Shown piece by piece: positions 35,307 through 43,440 of a stretch of 64,000 nucleotides of DNA. The DNA lies in contig NZ_JAMBOQ010000002.1 of assembly GCF_023715685.1 (NCBI RefSeq), positions 248,001 through 312,000 on the forward strand, given 5' to 3'. The translations under genes were made by a program, and so were the position numbers. Source of the DNA: Priestia aryabhattai (lineage in GTDB: Bacteria; Bacillota; Bacilli; Bacillales; Bacillaceae_H). The notes under the pieces were generated by a model. It saw nothing but the letters and a program-made list of their open reading frames with translations, did no database searches and had not been told where the DNA came from. The number at the start of each line of letters is the position of its first letter. Positions within the stretch are counted from its first letter, which is position 1.

Positions 35307-37205
35307 ATGAATACGATGACATTTGAAAAATTGCAGTATCATGAATTAAAAGAAATCGTAAAATCTCACTGCGTAAGTGAGCTGGGAAAACAATTAATGG
35401 ATAAACTTCAGCCGAGCACATCTCTTAAAACAGTAAAAAACCGACTCAAAGAAACAACAGAAGCACGAAGACTTCTAGATGCTGAGAAATCACTTCCGCT
35501 ATCGGGTGTCTCAGGTATAGGAAGAGTCATTGAAAAGCTTGAAAAAGGCATGATTTTAGAGCCCGAAGAGTTGATGCGCGTATCCGATTTTTTAAAAGGC
35601 TGCAGAAAAGTAAAACAATATATGGTGGATAAAGAATTTTTTGCTTCGCTCTTAAGTTCCTATGCCCATTCGATGAAAGAACTGACAAGTATAGAAGAGG
35701 AAATTAATTTTGCCATCAAAGCCGGAAAAGTAGACGCTGCGGCAAGCAAAGAGCTTAAGCGTATCAGAAGACATATGGAAGGAACGGAAGCTAAGATTTC
35801 AGAACAGCTTGCGAAATTTTTACGAAACAGTAAAAACAAAGAGTATATTCAAGACTTCTTCATCAGTAAAAAAGGAGATCGCTATACGATTCCGATTAAG
35901 GCCACCTATAAAAATCACGTTGGAGGAACAATTGTTGAAACATCCTCTAAAGGGTCAACAGTGTTCATAGAGCCTGCATCTATTACAAAGCTGAATGCAG
36001 AACTAGCGATTTTGAAAGCAGAAGAAGAGGTAGAAGAATATCAAATTTTAGCGTCTTTAACAGGATTTGTGTTAGAGAAGCTAGCTGATATTCATATTAA
36101 TTTAGAGCTAATTAGCCAATACGACATGATGTTTGCCAAAGCAAAATACAGTAAACAGGCAGACGGAATCGAACCTAAAATTAACGATTATGGATATATC
36201 CATTTAAAAGGCGCATATCACCCGCTGTTAACTGGTGAAATTGTTCCGCTTCAATTCGAAATTGGTCAGAATTATCGAAGCTTAATTATTACGGGACCTA
36301 ACGCAGGAGGGAAAACCGTTGTCTTAAAAACGATTGGACTGCTGACGCTCGCTACAATGTTAGGGTTTCATATTACAGCTGATGAAGGAACAGAAATTGC
36401 ACTGTTTGAGCATGTTTTTGTCGATATCGGCGACAACCAAAGTATTGAAAATGCGCTGAGCACCTTTTCCTCCCACATGAAGAATATATCGGCTATTTTG
36501 CAAAAAGCAACGAACAATACGCTGCTTCTATTCGATGAAATCGGCAGCGGCACCGAACCGAATGAAGGAGCTGCACTTGCGATTGCGATTTTAGAAAAGT
36601 TTTATCATATGGGCTGCATAACGGTCGCGACCACGCATTACGGAGAAATTAAGCGTTTCTCAGAAATTCATCCTGACTTTATGAATGCCGCGATGCAGTT
36701 CAACAGTAAAACATTAGAACCGCTGTATCAACTGTTAATTGGAACATCTGGAGAAAGCAATGCACTTTGGATTTCAAAGAAGATGAAGGTAGAAGAAGAG
36801 ATTTTACAAAAAGCAAAGTTCTATATGGAAAGCAAATCGTATGATACAGAAGTCGTGAGAGAAAATAAAATAAAAAAACCAACTGTTTTGAAGGAAGAGA
36901 AGAAAGACAGTGTTGAATACCAAATGGGAGATCGAGTAAAGCTGTTAGATTATGAAAATCATGCGATTGTGTATCAGTCTAAAAACAACATAAACAATAT
37001 AGTCGTACTCTATCAAAATGAGTTAATCGAAGTAAACGTTAAGCGAGTAGCTCTTGAAATCAAAGCTGCTGAATTATATCCCGAAGGCTATGACCTCGAT
37101 TCACTATTTATTAGCTATAAAGATCGAAAAGAGCAGCATGATCTGCAGCGAGGATCAAAAAAAGCATTACGGAAAATTGAAAAAGATATACGGGAAAATA
37201 GGTAA
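35307..37205 (+). CDS. MutS2-family ATPase lacking the Smr nuclease domain
   Basis: 632 residues from the ATG at 35307 (GTGAGGAG ahead). MutS core and lever at about 1-300 include FISKKGDRYTIPIKATYKNH and GSTVFIEPASITKLNAELAI. ATPase has Walker A TGPNAGGKTVVLKT (about 329), Walker B NTLLLFDEIGSGTEPNEGAA and switch TVATTHYGEIKRF. A KOW-like segment near 540 (GDRVKLLDYENHAIVYQSKN) remains, but the Smr domain that ends typical MutS2 (about 785 residues) is missing. B. subtilis MutS2 splits collided ribosomes and affects recombination. This paralog could be a stress-inducible ribosome factor given its leader, which is inference. Confidence 0.85.
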   Translation: MNTMTFEKLQYHELKEIVKSHCVSELGKQLMDKLQPSTSLKTVKNRLKETTEARRLLDAEKSLPLSGVSGIGRVIEKLEKGMILEPEELMRVSDFLKGCRKVKQYMVDKEFFASLLSSYAHSMKELTSIEEEINFAIKAGKVDAAASKELKRIRRHMEGTEAKISEQLAKFLRNSKNKEYIQDFFISKKGDRYTIPIKATYKNHVGGTIVETSSKGSTVFIEPASITKLNAELAILKAEEEVEEYQILASLTGFVLEKLADIHINLELISQYDMMFAKAKYSKQADGIEPKINDYGYIHLKGAYHPLLTGEIVPLQFEIGQNYRSLIITGPNAGGKTVVLKTIGLLTLATMLGFHITADEGTEIALFEHVFVDIGDNQSIENALSTFSSHMKNISAILQKATNNTLLLFDEIGSGTEPNEGAALAIAILEKFYHMGCITVATTHYGEIKRFSEIHPDFMNAAMQFNSKTLEPLYQLLIGTSGESNALWISKKMKVEEEILQKAKFYMESKSYDTEVVRENKIKKPTVLKEEKKDSVEYQMGDRVKLLDYENHAIVYQSKNNINNIVVLYQNELIEVNVKRVALEIKAAELYPEGYDLDSLFISYKDRKEQHDLQRGSKKALRKIEKDIRENR

Positions 37206-37210
37206 AGCAG

Positions 37211-37246
37211 AAACCCAGCACTTATAGGAAAGTGCTGGGTTTTTGT
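37211..37246 (+). terminator. Terminator after the MutS2 paralog
   Basis: AAACCCAGCACTT pairs with AAGTGCTGGGTTT over a short loop, followed by T residues. Confidence 0.9.
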
Positions 37247-37561
37247 TTTTATGTAGCTTCTTAAAAATACATAGAACAAATCTTTAGATGAATTTCAAAG
37301 GAATTTACATCATTTTTATAATTGTTTATTGTTGTGGTTTTTTGTTGTTTTAACGTGTTATAATATATAAAAAGTATAAAAACAATAAAAAACAACATTC
37401 AAAGCACTTTCATTTTGTTAAGTGTAAAAAACAGCTTCAGAGATAAGTGCACTCATTATTTTTACCGCTTTCGTCCATCTTAGGAATTCTCTATAAATGG
37501 GAAAACTATTTATCAAAGATAGTGTAAATGGCAAATTAAATAACGAAAGGAAAGAGGGAAA
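37247..37561 (+). promoter_or_regulatory. Non-coding region with phnX promoter
   Basis: TATAAT at 37359-37364 is a good -10 without a matching -35. T/G-rich sequence before it (TTTTTTGTTGTTTT) and the partly complementary AACAATAAAAAACAAC at 37382-37397 flank the hexamer, so a regulator site is possible. About 190 nt of leader follow with no terminator recognised. No ORF. Confidence 0.4.
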
Positions 37562-38344
37562 ATGAAAAAAATCGAAGCTGTAGTATTTGACTGGGCTGGA
37601 ACAATGATTGATTACGGATGTTTTGCTCCGCTTGAGGCGTTTTTAGAGGTATTTAAAAGACAAGAGGTAGAAATTACAATTGAAGAAGCTAGAGAGCCAA
37701 TGGGTATGCTGAAAATTGAACATATCCGAGCGCTTCTTAAGATGCCGCGTATTCAACAGGAATGGAAAAAGGCACACGGATCAAAGCCAACAGAACAAGA
37801 TGTTGCAAAACTGAATGATAAATTTGAATCAAGCTTATTTTATATATTAGAAGACTTCACCACGCCTATTCCTGGAGCCGTTGAGCTTGCAGAGCGTTTG
37901 CGAAACAGAAATATTAAAATAGGTTCTACGACGGGGTATACGAAAAAAATGATGGAGATTGTTGCGCCAAAAGCAAAAGAAAAAGGATATTCACCGGACT
38001 GTTATTTCACAGCAGATGATGTAAAAGCAGGTCGGCCGTATCCATGGATGTGTTACCGTAATGCCATGGAGTTAGATGTCTTTCCTATGAATCGTATCAT
38101 AAAAGTAGGAGACACCGTAACAGATATGCAAGAAGGAAAAAATGCCGGCATGTGGACAGTAGGCGTGATTTTAGGAAGCAGTGAGATGGGACTTTCTGAA
38201 GAAGCAGAAAAGAATATGGATCAAAAAGAATTAAAAATAAAAATGGAAGAAGTGCGAAGCCGTTTAGAAGAAGCCGGGGCAAATTTCGTAGTTGATCGTA
38301 TATCTGATCTTGATCAAGTGATTAATCAACTGGAACAACAATAA
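37562..38344 (+). CDS. phnX: Phosphonoacetaldehyde hydrolase
   Basis: 260 residues, HAD superfamily. Nucleophile Asp10 in [13 protein letters not shown], Schiff-base Lys51 in [15 protein letters not shown], then [20 protein letters not shown] and [18 protein letters not shown]. It cleaves the C-P bond of phosphonoacetaldehyde to acetaldehyde and phosphate, the second step of 2-aminoethylphosphonate degradation. AAAGGAAAGAGGGAAA precedes the start. phnW follows 14 nt later. Confidence 0.93.
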   Translation: MKKIEAVVFDWAGTMIDYGCFAPLEAFLEVFKRQEVEITIEEAREPMGMLKIEHIRALLKMPRIQQEWKKAHGSKPTEQDVAKLNDKFESSLFYILEDFTTPIPGAVELAERLRNRNIKIGSTTGYTKKMMEIVAPKAKEKGYSPDCYFTADDVKAGRPYPWMCYRNAMELDVFPMNRIIKVGDTVTDMQEGKNAGMWTVGVILGSSEMGLSEEAEKNMDQKELKIKMEEVRSRLEEAGANFVVDRISDLDQVINQLEQQ

Positions 38345-38358
38345 AAAGGAGGATTATC

Positions 38359-39468
38359 ATGAAAAATCCATATTTACTTTTAACTCCAGGTCCATTATCT
38401 ACGACAGCTTCGGTTCGTAAAACGATGCTGAAAGATTGGTGTACATGGGATGATGAATATAATAATCTGGTCCAAGATATAAGAAAGCGCTTAGTCAAGC
38501 TGGCAACGGCGTCTTCTTTATACACTGCTGTGTTAATGCAAGGAAGCGGCATGTTTTGTGTAGAAGCAGCCATAGGAACGTTCATACCGAGGACTAAAGG
38601 GAAAATCCTAATAGCAGCAAATGGAGCTTACGGCTTAAGAATGGTTCAGATGTGTGAAGCAATCGGAATTAATAACACTGTATATAAAGTAAATGAAACT
38701 GAGTCTCTTGATACAGATGTGATTGAACGAATGCTTCAGGAAGACGAAGACATCACTCATATAGCTGTCGTTCACTGTGAAACGACAACAGGAATTTTAA
38801 ATTCTATCGAAGAAGTATGTTGCATTGCTAAGCGCTATAATAAAATGACTATTGTAGATGCCATGAGCAGTTTTGGCGGTATACCAATGGATATAGAGCA
38901 GCTGCAGATCGATTTGCTTATCAGCAGTTCGAATAAATGCATTCAAGGTGTTCCTGGATTCGGATTTGTTATTGCTAAAACAGATGAGCTTGAAAAGTGT
39001 AAAGGAAATGCCCGTTCCCTTTCACTCGACCTTTATGATCAATATAAAACGATGGAAAGGGATAAAGGGAAATGGCGCTTTACCTCCCCAACTCATGTGG
39101 TCCGGGCATTTTATCAGGCGCTACTGGAACTTGAAAAAGAAGGAGGAGTCCAAGCTCGCTTTAAGCGGTATCGAGAAAATCAGCACTTGCTAGTGACAGG
39201 AATGAGGAAGCTAGGGTTTAATACGCTACTGCAATCAAAACAGCAGTCACCTATTATTACATCATTTCTTTACCCTAACTATTCTCTTTTTACATTTCAA
39301 GGATTTTATCAATCTTTAAAAAAACAAGGTTTCGTCATTTACCCAGGAAAAGTTTCTCAAGTTGACACCTTTAGAATTGGAAACATTGGAGACGTACATA
39401 AACAAGATATCGAAAGGTTGCTAGAAGCGATTCATTCGACAGTGAGGCGGAAGGAGATTCAGCAATGA
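38359..39468 (+). CDS. phnW: 2-aminoethylphosphonate-pyruvate transaminase
   Basis: 369 residues, class-V PLP transaminase. [20 protein letters not shown] at the N-terminus, [27 protein letters not shown] (PLP-ring Asp) and [16 protein letters not shown] with the PLP lysine. It converts 2-aminoethylphosphonate plus pyruvate to phosphonoacetaldehyde and alanine, feeding PhnX. AAAGGAGG precedes the ATG. Its stop overlaps the start of a short following ORF. Confidence 0.93.
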   Translation: MKNPYLLLTPGPLSTTASVRKTMLKDWCTWDDEYNNLVQDIRKRLVKLATASSLYTAVLMQGSGMFCVEAAIGTFIPRTKGKILIAANGAYGLRMVQMCEAIGINNTVYKVNETESLDTDVIERMLQEDEDITHIAVVHCETTTGILNSIEEVCCIAKRYNKMTIVDAMSSFGGIPMDIEQLQIDLLISSSNKCIQGVPGFGFVIAKTDELEKCKGNARSLSLDLYDQYKTMERDKGKWRFTSPTHVVRAFYQALLELEKEGGVQARFKRYRENQHLLVTGMRKLGFNTLLQSKQQSPIITSFLYPNYSLFTFQGFYQSLKKQGFVIYPGKVSQVDTFRIGNIGDVHKQDIERLLEAIHSTVRRKEIQQ

Positions 39469-39575
39469 AAGTATTTTGTTTAGGTAGTCCCGGCAACATT
39501 TCTCGCGAACCAGTATTAAATTTAGCGGAGTACTATCTTTCAAGAGTTAAAGAAGCAAGGTCTTACTGGACATGA
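39465..39575 (+). pseudogene. Short ORF, probable N-terminal remnant of a phn-operon gene
   Basis: ATG overlaps the phnW stop (ATGA) and AAGGAG precedes it, so it once was a translated third gene. It reads [36 protein letters not shown] and stops after 36 residues. The start resembles a 2-hydroxyacid-dehydrogenase-like N-terminus, but this is weak. An alternative frame continues GLTGHEERKYHLYMSKFF through the region, suggesting frameshift or deletion. Confidence 0.45.
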
Positions 39576-39635
39576 AGAAAGAAAATATCATCTTTACATG
39601 AGCAAATTTTTTCGTAGAGTTAGGAGTGCAATAAT

Positions 39636-40406
39636 GTGTCTTTATTGGCAGAACAACGTAAAAAAACAATTTTAGATATGATTGAACATCAAGGGCAAGT
39701 CAAAGTAAACGACTTAGCACACGCTTTTAATGTATCGACTGAGACTATTCGCCGTTATCTAGAAGAATTAGAAGGGGAAAAAAAGTTAAAAAAAGTGTAT
39801 GGCGGGGCCGTGAAAATAGAAACAGAAATTACTGAGCCGCCTATGTTTGAGCGAGAAGTCATAAGAAGCAAAGAAAAGAAAAAAATAGGGAGTAAAGCAA
39901 CTGAGTTGATAGAGGAAGGCAACGTTATTTTTATAGATGAAGGCAGCACGACCATGCAAATGGTTTCGTCACTTGTCAATATTTCTAATATAACGGTTAT
40001 TACAAATTCCTTTCCTCTTGTGACTATGCTAATTGACTACCAAAACAAGCAGGTTTTCAGCGGAGAAATTATTTTTCTAGGAGGTCATGTAAGAAGTAAG
40101 CATTTTCGGGCTTCTGGATCCCTAGCAGAAAGGGTTGCAAAAGAATTTTATGTAGATAAAGCCTTTATTTCAATTGACGGCCTTCATCCCGAAGCTGGGA
40201 TTACGAGCTTTGATTTAGAAAAGTGCCTGCTGTCTAAAGTCTTCATCGCCAATGCAAATCAGACCATTGTATTGACTGATCATTCCAAGCTAGAAGTGAA
40301 GGCGAACTACAAAATAGATTCTTTAAAGCACATTGATTATATTTTATGCACTGCTCCTCTTCCGGAGACTTGGGGAGACTTGGACGCATGCTGGATAAAA
40401 TGTTAA
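39636..40406 (+). CDS. DeoR family regulator, likely of the phn operon
   Basis: 256 residues with a GTG start behind TTAGGAGTGC. The HTH has LAEQRKKTILDMIEHQGQVK, FNVSTETIRRYLEELEG and KVYGGAV. The sugar-phosphate-isomerase-like effector domain includes NVIFIDEGSTTMQMV, ITVITNSFPLVTML and KAFISIDGLHPEAGITSFD. It is fourth in line behind phnXW and probably responds to a phosphonate or aldehyde intermediate. An ATG at 39633 is out of frame. Confidence 0.85.
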   Translation: MSLLAEQRKKTILDMIEHQGQVKVNDLAHAFNVSTETIRRYLEELEGEKKLKKVYGGAVKIETEITEPPMFEREVIRSKEKKKIGSKATELIEEGNVIFIDEGSTTMQMVSSLVNISNITVITNSFPLVTMLIDYQNKQVFSGEIIFLGGHVRSKHFRASGSLAERVAKEFYVDKAFISIDGLHPEAGITSFDLEKCLLSKVFIANANQTIVLTDHSKLEVKANYKIDSLKHIDYILCTAPLPETWGDLDACWIKC

Positions 40407-40462
40407 AAATAAAAAAGGTAAGGAGGTTTCCTTTAGCTATATTAATAATCTATAGGTACAAA

Positions 40463-40500
40463 AAACATCTCTCACCGCTCTAATGTACTCGAGAGATGCG
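40463..40500 (-). terminator. Terminator of the DUF1259 gene
   Basis: CATCTCTC and GAGAGATG stem with loop of 17 nt, T-run on the minus strand. Confidence 0.7.
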
Positions 40501-40509
40501 TTTAATAAA

Positions 40510-40923
40510 TTATTCGTTCGTCGGAACGGGAAGACTTTTGAGCATTGAAAAACAAAAAGCCAGTTTTTTCGCGAAGTGTAAAGGAGGCTCTACAGATTGA
40601 ATGTGAAGATACATAAGGACAGGTTCTGTAAAAAGCCAGTGGTTATGCAAAGCGCTTACGATAAGTCCTTGGCGCGCAGCCGCTTCCGTAAAACGAGGAA
40701 TTTCTTCTTGTAAAATAGCAATTTCAGCCAAGTTTAACGCGTTGCCCTGTGCGTCTATCGCCTCAAATGATACACCAATAGGAACGACAGAGCTGCTTTT
40801 CCGCCCCTGAACTTGAGCTTGAAAGCTTCTTTTAAGCGACACTGAGCATCCCGTTGGACTAACTTTGCTTTTAGCATTTAAAATCTGGCCAAACTGCTGA
40901 CAAATCTCACTTGTGGTATACAT
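40510..40923 (-). CDS. DUF1259 (LppY/LpqO-like) protein
   Basis: 137 residues, half the length of two-domain members. SLKRSFQAQVQGRKSSSVVP and GLIVSALHNHWLFTEPVLMY are the DUF1259 signature; the HNHW motif may bind metal. No signal peptide is present here, although many relatives are secreted lipoproteins. Function unknown. CAGGAGCTC precedes the ATG on the minus strand. Confidence 0.78.
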   Translation of the reverse strand: MYTTSEICQQFGQILNAKSKVSPTGCSVSLKRSFQAQVQGRKSSSVVPIGVSFEAIDAQGNALNLAEIAILQEEIPRFTEAAARQGLIVSALHNHWLFTEPVLMYLHIQSVEPPLHFAKKLAFCFSMLKSLPVPTNE

Positions 40924-41004
40924 ATGAGCTCCTGCCTTTCTTCTAGTCTCTTAGTAAGCTTTATGACATAGGAGCTTCACTTATGCAAATAGCGTTCTTA
41001 TGAA

Positions 41005-41035
41005 AAAAACCTCTTCACGATGAAGAGGTTTTTTA
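41005..41035 (-). terminator. Terminator of the DUF975 gene
   Basis: AACCTCTTCA pairs with TGAAGAGGTT over CGA, with A/T runs both sides. Confidence 0.85.
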
Positions 41036-41695
41036 TTATTCAGCATGTGATGAGCGTTCGTTTAAAAGATTTTCATAAAAACGAGCAAGTGAAGCAGAAA
41101 GGTATGGAATAGACCATAAAAAGCCGATTCCCAGTGTGAAAATACTTAATAAAAACCATCCAAGAAAGCTTAACAGCAGCAGGAAGTACTGTCCTTTATA
41201 GCCATTCATCAACCTGCGGCTTTCTGTAATCGCTTGATTCATCGAGTAAGTGGGATTATCTTTACAAACAAAATACGTTTGTGAATATGCTAGTGCTTTA
41301 ATAATTCCAGGAATCAGTAAAAGCAGTGACCACAGCATCACATAAAGAGTCATTAATACATAAATCCCTAATGACTTTACATAAAGACCAAAGTCTTGGA
41401 ATGTTTTAAACAAATGTCCTACTTGGACAGATTCGCCTCGCGCCAAACCTAAAAATGCCCAGTAGTTTGCCATCAGAAGAGGCGAGAAGACAATGGCAAA
41501 TGCAGTTGAAATCCATGAGGCAGCAGAATCAGATTCATCGTTTATCCAATTTTCATAGCCGCCGCTTGCCACAATCTCAAATGGAATAGGTAGAAGCGTA
41601 TATACTCCGTACGTCACTACCGTCAGTAAAATTGCTAGTCCCCAGCGATTCTTTAAAGAAGCTTTGGCTTCTCTTTTAATCGTACCGATGTTCAT
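41036..41695 (-). CDS. DUF975 membrane protein
   Basis: 219 residues with about five membrane segments. GTIKREAKASLKNRWGLAIL is the family start. SLLLLIPGIIKALAYSQTYF and ITESRRLMNGYKGQYFLLLL are the diagnostic motifs. Members are widespread in Firmicutes, with unknown role in envelope physiology. AAAGGAGGAACAAT precedes the ATG. The 220 nt upstream (41696-41914) are AT-rich and contain only a five-codon ORF at 41891. Confidence 0.85.
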   Translation of the reverse strand: MNIGTIKREAKASLKNRWGLAILLTVVTYGVYTLLPIPFEIVASGGYENWINDESDSAASWISTAFAIVFSPLLMANYWAFLGLARGESVQVGHLFKTFQDFGLYVKSLGIYVLMTLYVMLWSLLLLIPGIIKALAYSQTYFVCKDNPTYSMNQAITESRRLMNGYKGQYFLLLLSFLGWFLLSIFTLGIGFLWSIPYLSASLARFYENLLNERSSHAE

Positions 41696-41914
41696 ATTGT
41701 TCCTCCTTTAATGTTGCAAAATATGTACCTTTTTTGCTCGTATTAACATGTAAACCATGCACAATTGTTAATTTTGTATGAAATGAAAATAATAGTCAAT
41801 AGGTTCTGAGATGAAAAGGAAAGCTCTTACGAAAAATTTTTACTAGACAGATAGAAAACGATAAATAGATACAAAGTGTTTTAGGAGAATATGGATGTAA
41901 AAAAGTAAAGCACA

Positions 41915-42013
41915 ATGTTTTATTCTTTTCTCACAGTATTTGTCATAGGAATTGTGGTGAAAATCATTAGCGATTGGATTGCAGGTAAGAATAGAAGCTA
42001 TAACGTTAGCTGA
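41915..42013 (+). CDS. Small single-pass membrane peptide, Fst/Ldr-like in layout
   Basis: 32 residues: MFYSFLTVFVIGIVVKIISD then WIAGKNRSYNVS. A short hydrophobic helix is followed by D-W-I and a basic tail, a layout shared with Fst-type toxins of type I toxin-antitoxin systems. The ribosome-binding site is weak (AAAGTAAAGCAC), and an antisense RNA was not identified. It could also be a fragment of another membrane protein. Confidence 0.35.
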   Translation: MFYSFLTVFVIGIVVKIISDWIAGKNRSYNVS

Positions 42014-42115
42014 ACAAACCATACTCATATCTATAAACCGATATGAAGTATTAATTGTTCGAGTGAAAATAACACGTTATTTTTTTATACTAAGTGTAAG
42101 AGGAGATGAGTAAAA

Positions 42116-42472
42116 ATGAAGAATACTATCCAAACATTTTATGAGCTAGAATGCATGCACTTAAAACCAGAAGTACGCACCTCTGCTAAAGAGCTTTCAA
42201 ACATTCTTGCAGATGATTACGTGGAGTTCGGCAGCTCGGGCAGGGTATGGAAACGAGAAGATTACAACGACAATCATGTACTTTCGCCAGATGTATTTGA
42301 GATATCTCATTTTCATGTAGACGTATTGTCTCCTGACTGCGTGTTAACTACATATCATCTTATGAACCATACGGCAGGAAAAAAGACGCTTCGCAGTTCT
42401 ATTTGGCGAAAAAGAGAAGAAAAGTGGCGCTTGTTTTTCCACCAAGGTACAATGACAAACGGTGATCAATAA
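42116..42472 (+). CDS. DUF4440/SnoaL-like protein
   Basis: 118 residues. FYELECMHLKPEVRTSAKEL, DDYVEFGSSGRVWKRED and RSSIWRKREEKWRLFFHQGT are typical of DUF4440 NTF2-like proteins. Acidic cytosolic protein, substrate unknown. AAGAGGAGATGAGT precedes the ATG. Confidence 0.8.
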   Translation: MKNTIQTFYELECMHLKPEVRTSAKELSNILADDYVEFGSSGRVWKREDYNDNHVLSPDVFEISHFHVDVLSPDCVLTTYHLMNHTAGKKTLRSSIWRKREEKWRLFFHQGTMTNGDQ

Positions 42473-42555
42473 ATAAGATTATTCGGTTATTATTATACTT
42501 TCCCTCTATTTGATGCTATGATGAAAGTATATTTTGACGTAAGGGATGTTTTGAG

Positions 42556-43116
42556 ATGAGCAAAAATAATGTAAAAAAAGAAGTGTTTTCATGGATTAAA
42601 TCCATTGTTATTGCACTGGTTATTGTAGTGGGAGTTCGCCATTTTTTATTTGCGCCGACTACGGTCCACGGAGAATCAATGTCTCCAACGTTTGAAGATT
42701 CAAACCGCGTCATTTTAAATAAAATCAGTGATGTTGATCGCTTTGATATGATTGTATTTCATGCACCGGATGCAGATGAAAATTATATTAAACGTGTAAT
42801 TGGACTGCCAGGAGATACGGTGGAAATAAAAAATGACGTTCTGTATATTAACGGCAAAGCTTACAAAGAGCCGTATTTAAAAGAATCTAAAAAATCTCTT
42901 GCACCTAATGAAAAATTCACGGAAGATTTTACGCTTCAAACGCTGCCTGCAACTGATGGCAAAGTGAAGGTACCGAAAAATTCACTGTTTGTAATGGGGG
43001 ACAACCGTCCTGTAAGTCATGATGGACGAGCATTTGGCTTTATTTCACAAAAATCTGTTATCGGAAAAGTGCAGTTTCGCTACTATCCGTTAAATGAAGT
43101 AGGCGAACCGAAATAA
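42556..43116 (+). CDS. sip: Signal peptidase I
   Basis: 186 residues, the SipS/SipT type. One membrane anchor at about 14-33, catalytic Ser41 in GESMSPTF and general-base Lys79 in NYIKRVIGLPGDTVEIK, then NSLFVMGDNRPVSHDGRAFG. It removes signal peptides from secreted proteins. Bacilli carry several paralogs, and which one this is cannot be told. GGGATGTTTTGAG precedes the ATG. Confidence 0.92.
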   Translation: MSKNNVKKEVFSWIKSIVIALVIVVGVRHFLFAPTTVHGESMSPTFEDSNRVILNKISDVDRFDMIVFHAPDADENYIKRVIGLPGDTVEIKNDVLYINGKAYKEPYLKESKKSLAPNEKFTEDFTLQTLPATDGKVKVPKNSLFVMGDNRPVSHDGRAFGFISQKSVIGKVQFRYYPLNEVGEPK

Positions 43117-43125
43117 AAAAGGTAA

Positions 43126-43162
43126 AAAGACTGGCGGAATTTAATTCGTCAGTCTTTTTTGT
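43126..43162 (+). terminator. Terminator after sip
   Basis: AAAAGACTGGCGGAATT pairs imperfectly with AATTCGTCAGTCTTTT, followed by T residues. Confidence 0.82.
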
Positions 43163-43440
43163 TGGGTTAAAAGAACTGATTTCAAAAAATGTTTTGCTTT
43201 ATACCGGTTAAACAGCTGTTAAGAGATTAGAAATTAAACTTTTTTTATTCACTGTGACGCAAAAATCGTAGTCAAAAATAGTTTTTCTTTTTCTTTCTGA
43301 GCACTAGCAAAATGTCTAAAATGGTAAGGAAGAGTTAACCATCAAGTTGCACAATAATTCAACCAGAAGTGGTAATGAAAGCGTAAACATTTCAGTGAAA
43401 ATCAGTGATAGAATAAATTTAAGCAAGGGGGGAGCAATTG
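43163..43440 (+). other. Non-coding region upstream of the galactitol PTS operon
   Basis: 278 nt, AT-rich, no ORF. It contains a catabolite-response-like site (43376-43389) and TAGAAT near 43418 as a possible -10. No RNA element was recognised. Confidence 0.6.
43376..43389 (+). promoter_or_regulatory. Candidate cre site (CcpA)
   Basis: TGAAAGCGTAAACA matches the cre consensus TGWNANCGNTNWCA at all but one position. It lies about 50 nt before the PTS activator gene, so glucose repression of the operon is expected. Confidence 0.6.
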
